A DNA stretch of 64,000 nucleotides from Aliarcobacter faecis (GTDB lineage: Bacteria > Campylobacterota > Campylobacteria > Campylobacterales > Arcobacteraceae), in assembly GCF_013201705.1 (NCBI RefSeq), contig NZ_CP053837.1, positions 2,170,001 to 2,234,000 of the forward strand, given 5' to 3'. The position numbers and the translations under genes were made by a program. The first letter of the stretch is position 1. Each line of letters starts with the position of its first letter. The notes beneath the pieces were generated by a model, which ran no database searches, had not been told where the DNA came from, and saw only the letters and a program-made list of their open reading frames with translations. This document shows positions 60,349 through 64,000 of the stretch, piece by piece.

Positions 60349-63189
60349 ATGTTAGAAAGTAAATATCAACAATTTTTTGATGAAATATCAAAAAAAATCT
60401 CAATAAACAAAATTTTCACAGATAAACTTCACACTTTTGCTTACGGAACAGATGCCTCTTTTTATAGACTTATTCCAAAAATAGTAATAAAAACAGATAA
60501 TGCAAAAGAGGTTCAAAATATTATAGAGTTAGCAAATATTATGAATTTATCTATTACATTTAGAGCAGGTGGTACCTCTCTTTCAGGACAAGCAATTAGT
60601 GATTCTATTTTAGTTATAACTTCAAGAAACTTTTCAAAATTTAAAATCTCTTCAGACGCTAGTTATATTTCTCTTCAACCAGCACTTACTGGTGCTCAAG
60701 CAAATGGACTATTAGCACGATATTCTAAAAAAATAGGTCCAGACCCAGCTAGTATAAATGCAGCTATGATTGGGGGAATTGCTGCAAACAATGCTTCAGG
60801 AATGTGTTGTGGAATTTCTCAAAACTCATATAAAACTCTAAAATCTATGAAACTAATCTTTGTAGATGGAACAAAGCTTGATACTGCTGATGAAAATAGT
60901 AAAAATGAATTTAGAAAAACTCATGCCAACTTCCTAAAAGATTTAAAGAACTTTTCTAATCAAACAAAAAACAATGAAGAGTTAAGAGCAAAAATTGAGA
61001 AAAAGTTTAAAATAAAGAATACTTGTGGTTACTCAATAAATTCTTTAATAGATTTTGATGATGAGTTTGAGATACTTCAACACCTAATTATTGGAAGTGA
61101 AGGAACTTTAGCTTTTATCGAAGAGATTACTTACTATACAGTCGAAGATTTAAAAGATAAAGCTAGTGCTTTAATCTATTTTAAAGATATGAAAGAGGCC
61201 TGTAACGCTGTAACAAAACTAAAATTATCAAGAGATTCTAAACAAATTGTTGTTGATGCAGTTGAACTTATGGATAGAGCAGCTTTAAGAAGTATTGAAA
61301 ATGATTCATCAATGCCAAAATTTATAAAAGATTTAAATGATGAGGTAACAGCACTTTTAATAGAGACAAGGGCTATAAATAATGAACAATTAGATACTCA
61401 AATATCTCAAATAGAAAGAATTTTAGAAGATTTTAATGTAGTAAGAGAGATATATTTTACGAAAGATGCTCAAGAATATAATCTTTATTGGAAAATTAGA
61501 AAAGATCTTTTTCCAGCAGTTGGAGCAGTAAGAGTTATAGGAACAACAGTAATTATAGAAGATGTAGCTTATCCAATTGAAGTACTAGCAGAAGCTACTC
61601 TTGAACTTCAAGCTCTATTTCAAAAATATGGTTACTCTGAAGCAATCATTTTTGGTCATGCTTTAGAAGGAAATTTCCACTTTGTATTTACTCAAGATTT
61701 TTCAGATGCAAAAGAGGTAAAAAGATATGATAATTTAATGAATGAAGTAGTTAATTCAGTTGCTATTAAATATCAAGGAAGTTTAAAAGCTGAACATGGA
61801 ACAGGAAGAAATATGGCTGCATTTGTTGAAATAGAGTGGGGAAATGAAGCTTATAATATAATGAAAAAAATAAAAAATCTATTTGACCCAAAAGGTTTAT
61901 TAAATCCTGGAGTTATAATAAATGATGATAAAGAAGCTCATTTGAAAAACCTAAAAACTCTTCCAGCTACTAATGAGATTGTTGATAAATGTATAGAGTG
62001 TGGTTTTTGTGAACCTACTTGTCCATCAAATGAACTTACATTAACTCCAAGACAAAGAATTGTAATAAATAGAGAGATTTCAAGACTTGAAAATATGGGA
62101 AATACAAAAGAGGCAAAAGAGTATAAAGCTTTATACCAATATGATGGAATAGAAACTTGTGCAACATGTAGTTTATGTTCAACTGCCTGTCCTGTAAAAA
62201 TAGATACAGGAAATTTAACAAAACATTTAAGAGCTGAACAATTAACTTCAAAAGATAAGAGTATTGCAAATTTTGTAGCAAATAATTTTAGTACAACATT
62301 AAAAGGTGTCAGATTTGGACTAAAAAGTGCAAATCTTATGCATAAAGTTTTAGGCACTTCTAACATGCAAAAATTTACTAAAACTTTGAGAACTATAAGT
62401 AAAAACAAAGTTCCAAAATGGTCAATAACTATGCCAAAAGCTATAAGTATAAACTTAAACTTTGAACAAAAACAAAGAGATAAAAAAGTAGTTTATTTCC
62501 CATCTTGCTTAAATAGAACTATGGGATTAAACTCTATATCAAAAGAAGATAAGGAGCTTTTTGATGTTACAGTTGAATTATTACAAAAAGCCAATTATCA
62601 AATAATTTTCCCAAATAATTTATCAAATCTTTGTTGTGGTATGCCATTTAGTTCAAAAGGGTTTAATGAAGCATCTAGTACAAAATCCTTGCAACTAGAA
62701 GAGTCTCTTTTAAATGCAAGTGAATTTGGAGAGTATCCAATTTTATGTGATACAAGTCCCTGTACTAAAAAAATGATAGAGAGTTTTTCACATAAATTAT
62801 CAATTTATGAACCAATAGATTTTACTTTGGAGTTTTTAACAAAAGAGTTAGATTTTACTCCTATTGATGAACCAATAACTATTCATACAACTTGTAGTTC
62901 AAGAAAAATGAACTTAGAAGATAAATTCAAAACATTAGCACAATTATGTTCAACAACTGTAATTATCCCATCAGATGTTAAATGTTGTGGATTTGCAGGA
63001 GATAGAGGGTTCAATTTTCCAGAATTAAATAGTTCAGCTTTAAGATATTTAAAAGAGCAAACAGCTAATGCTAAAATGGCATTTTCTACAAGTAAAACTT
63101 GTGAAATAGGATTAAGTGAAAGTTCTGGACTTGATTATAACTCTATTTTTTATCTAGTAAATCAAGTTACAAAAGTTAAAAGTTCATAA
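60349..63189 (+). CDS. dld: FAD- and Fe-S-binding D-lactate dehydrogenase (Dld-type)
   Basis: 946 residues. An FAD-binding PCMH domain (about 25-260: KIVIKTDNAKEVQNIIELAN, FRAGGTSLSGQAISDSILV, GPDPASINAAMIGGIAANNASGM) and FAD-oxidase C-domain (about 275-540: IIFGHALEGNFHFVF, KAEHGTGRNMAAFVE) are followed by two 4Fe-4S sites, CIECGFCEPTCP (about 548) and CATCSLCSTACP (about 604), and two CCG domains (NLCCGMPFSS about 760, KCCGFAGDRG about 878). This fused D-2-hydroxyacid dehydrogenase architecture fits D-lactate oxidation beside L-lactate LutABC and LctP. TAAGGGAAT precedes ATG. Confidence 0.93.
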   Translation: MLESKYQQFFDEISKKISINKIFTDKLHTFAYGTDASFYRLIPKIVIKTDNAKEVQNIIELANIMNLSITFRAGGTSLSGQAISDSILVITSRNFSKFKISSDASYISLQPALTGAQANGLLARYSKKIGPDPASINAAMIGGIAANNASGMCCGISQNSYKTLKSMKLIFVDGTKLDTADENSKNEFRKTHANFLKDLKNFSNQTKNNEELRAKIEKKFKIKNTCGYSINSLIDFDDEFEILQHLIIGSEGTLAFIEEITYYTVEDLKDKASALIYFKDMKEACNAVTKLKLSRDSKQIVVDAVELMDRAALRSIENDSSMPKFIKDLNDEVTALLIETRAINNEQLDTQISQIERILEDFNVVREIYFTKDAQEYNLYWKIRKDLFPAVGAVRVIGTTVIIEDVAYPIEVLAEATLELQALFQKYGYSEAIIFGHALEGNFHFVFTQDFSDAKEVKRYDNLMNEVVNSVAIKYQGSLKAEHGTGRNMAAFVEIEWGNEAYNIMKKIKNLFDPKGLLNPGVIINDDKEAHLKNLKTLPATNEIVDKCIECGFCEPTCPSNELTLTPRQRIVINREISRLENMGNTKEAKEYKALYQYDGIETCATCSLCSTACPVKIDTGNLTKHLRAEQLTSKDKSIANFVANNFSTTLKGVRFGLKSANLMHKVLGTSNMQKFTKTLRTISKNKVPKWSITMPKAISINLNFEQKQRDKKVVYFPSCLNRTMGLNSISKEDKELFDVTVELLQKANYQIIFPNNLSNLCCGMPFSSKGFNEASSTKSLQLEESLLNASEFGEYPILCDTSPCTKKMIESFSHKLSIYEPIDFTLEFLTKELDFTPIDEPITIHTTCSSRKMNLEDKFKTLAQLCSTTVIIPSDVKCCGFAGDRGFNFPELNSSALRYLKEQTANAKMAFSTSKTCEIGLSESSGLDYNSIFYLVNQVTKVKSS

Positions 63190-63226
63190 TATTTACTCCT
63201 TTCAAACCTGATATTTACATTTTTTT

Positions 63227-63235
63227 TGATAAAAT
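63227..63235 (+). promoter_or_regulatory. Extended -10 promoter of the PPIase/chaperone gene
   Basis: TGATAAAAT (hexamer 63230-63235) is a TGn extended -10, 28 bp before ATG 63264; AGAAAGGA precedes the start. Confidence 0.5.
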
Positions 63236-63263
63236 ATCTACTTTATGTAAAGAAAGGACTATT

Positions 63264-64000
63264 ATGAAGAAACTTCTATTATCACTATTTATTGGCTCTA
63301 GCTTATTATATGCAGCACAAAATGGTATTGCAATTATTGTAAATGATGAGCCAATCACAATTTATGATATTGAAAAAACAATCTCTGTAAATAAAATCTC
63401 AAAAAATGAGGCTGTTAGTTATCTAATAGATAAAGCACTTTATGATCAACAAGTTGAAAAATACAATATTACAGCAGATATTTTTGAAATAAATGACTAT
63501 ATTGAAAAACTTGCAAACTCAAATGGTATGGATATTTATACATTTAAATCTATTGTAAAACAAGAGTATCCAAATTATGAAGTATTTGAAAATGAAGCAA
63601 AAAATGCTGTAATTAGACAAAAACTAATTCAACAAATTATAAAAGGGCAATTAGCAGTTGCAACAGATGAAGATATGGAGTTGTATTATGAAAAAAATAA
63701 AAACAAATACACAAGTGCAAAAAACTTTGAGGTAATTCAATACATTTCAAAAAATAAAAATAGCTTAAATCAAGTTATTCAAAATCCAATGTTAAATTCT
63801 GGTGAAGTTACAAAATCTTCATTAAATTTAGATGCTTCTAATCTTCCTCCACAATTTCAATATATCTTAAATAATACAAAAGATAGCACTTTTACACCAA
63901 TTTTTACTGCTGATAAAAACTTTGTAACAATGTTTATTGTAAAAAGAAGTGGAACAACTACTCAATCTTTTGAAGCAGCAAAAGCAAAAATATTTAATGA
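63264..64000 (+). CDS. SurA/PEB4-like periplasmic chaperone or PPIase (C-terminus outside window)
   Basis: 245 residues are visible and the frame is open at the right edge. A signal peptide (MKKLLLSLFIGSSLLYA) is followed by the SurA_N-type chaperone region: GIAIIVNDEPITIYDIEKTI, then VSYLIDKALYDQQVEKYNI and RQKLIQQIIKGQLAVATDEDMELYYEKN. A parvulin-like part seems to begin near residue 150 (FEVIQYISKNKN). It resembles Campylobacter PEB4/CBF2 and SurA, which fold outer-membrane proteins. The missing C-terminus prevents naming the exact type. Confidence 0.87.
   Translation, partial: MKKLLLSLFIGSSLLYAAQNGIAIIVNDEPITIYDIEKTISVNKISKNEAVSYLIDKALYDQQVEKYNITADIFEINDYIEKLANSNGMDIYTFKSIVKQEYPNYEVFENEAKNAVIRQKLIQQIIKGQLAVATDEDMELYYEKNKNKYTSAKNFEVIQYISKNKNSLNQVIQNPMLNSGEVTKSSLNLDASNLPPQFQYILNNTKDSTFTPIFTADKNFVTMFIVKRSGTTTQSFEAAKAKIFN

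Noticed and set aside
61938-62408. 156-codon minus-strand ORF
   Set aside because: It is antisense to the Fe-S part of dld and carries no motif or ribosome site.

Overview
The window is a contiguous piece of an AT-rich bacterial chromosome, and its gene content points to Campylobacterota of the Arcobacter/Aliarcobacter type. The markers are a fused ispDF next to an HP1021-like orphan response regulator and pgpA, an mrp gene nearby, RNase J with a long charged N-terminal extension downstream of ksgA, a lutABC/lctP/Dld lactate set, and extended -10 promoters (TGnTATAAT). Gene density is very high and genes are often coupled by overlapping ATGA or TAATG junctions. TTG and GTG starts are common. 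I found no rRNA, tRNA, IS element, prophage or CRISPR array.

Layout. 1-5.4 kb: a tightly packed + strand locus of envelope proteins (a truncated membrane protein, a coiled-coil membrane protein, a secreted RCC1-like protein, an SH3-like protein and a degenerate GHKL-kinase-like protein), possibly the end of a pilus or secretion cluster. 5.4-16 kb: housekeeping metabolism (Bax-like hydrolase, coaE, purM, methyltransferase-metH, ilvE, an SPFH protein, hisIE, a small zinc protein). 16-23 kb: mrp, a frameshifted gene of about 650 codons, an HDOD protein, ispDF, the HP1021-like regulator, pgpA and yceI. 23.5-31 kb: a Cu/Ag-type RND efflux operon with its own two-component system. 31-36 kb: RRM protein, then a minus-strand operon hisF-SIMPL-nucleosidase-rlmN-small ORF-gltX. 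36-44 kb: ksgA-rnj-kdsD-pseudouridine synthase-rarA-hemJ-phoH, then an orphan Phd-like antitoxin. 44-52 kb: a minus-strand asparagine-synthetase-like gene lacking its glutaminase Cys, an AEC transporter, a Pit transporter, a DEAD-box helicase and accBC. 52-63 kb: dCMP deaminase and the lactate module lutABC - sensor kinase - response regulator - lctP - Dld. 63.3 kb to the end: a partial SurA/PEB4-like chaperone.

The strongest unexplained signals are these. (1) A direct repeat TCATA-N6-TCATA/T, with an 11 bp period, precedes each of lutA, lctP and dld; it is a candidate operator for the embedded OmpR-type regulator. (2) A perfect parS palindrome lies inside kdsD and a one-mismatch copy lies 4.7 kb away, suggesting an origin-proximal location. 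(3) A 33-residue membrane protein is coupled between rlmN and gltX. (4) An AEC transporter appears to start at ATA. (5) A gene of about 650 codons is broken by one base at a GGAGGG run. (6) Tandem repeats lie at the -35 position of the metal efflux genes.
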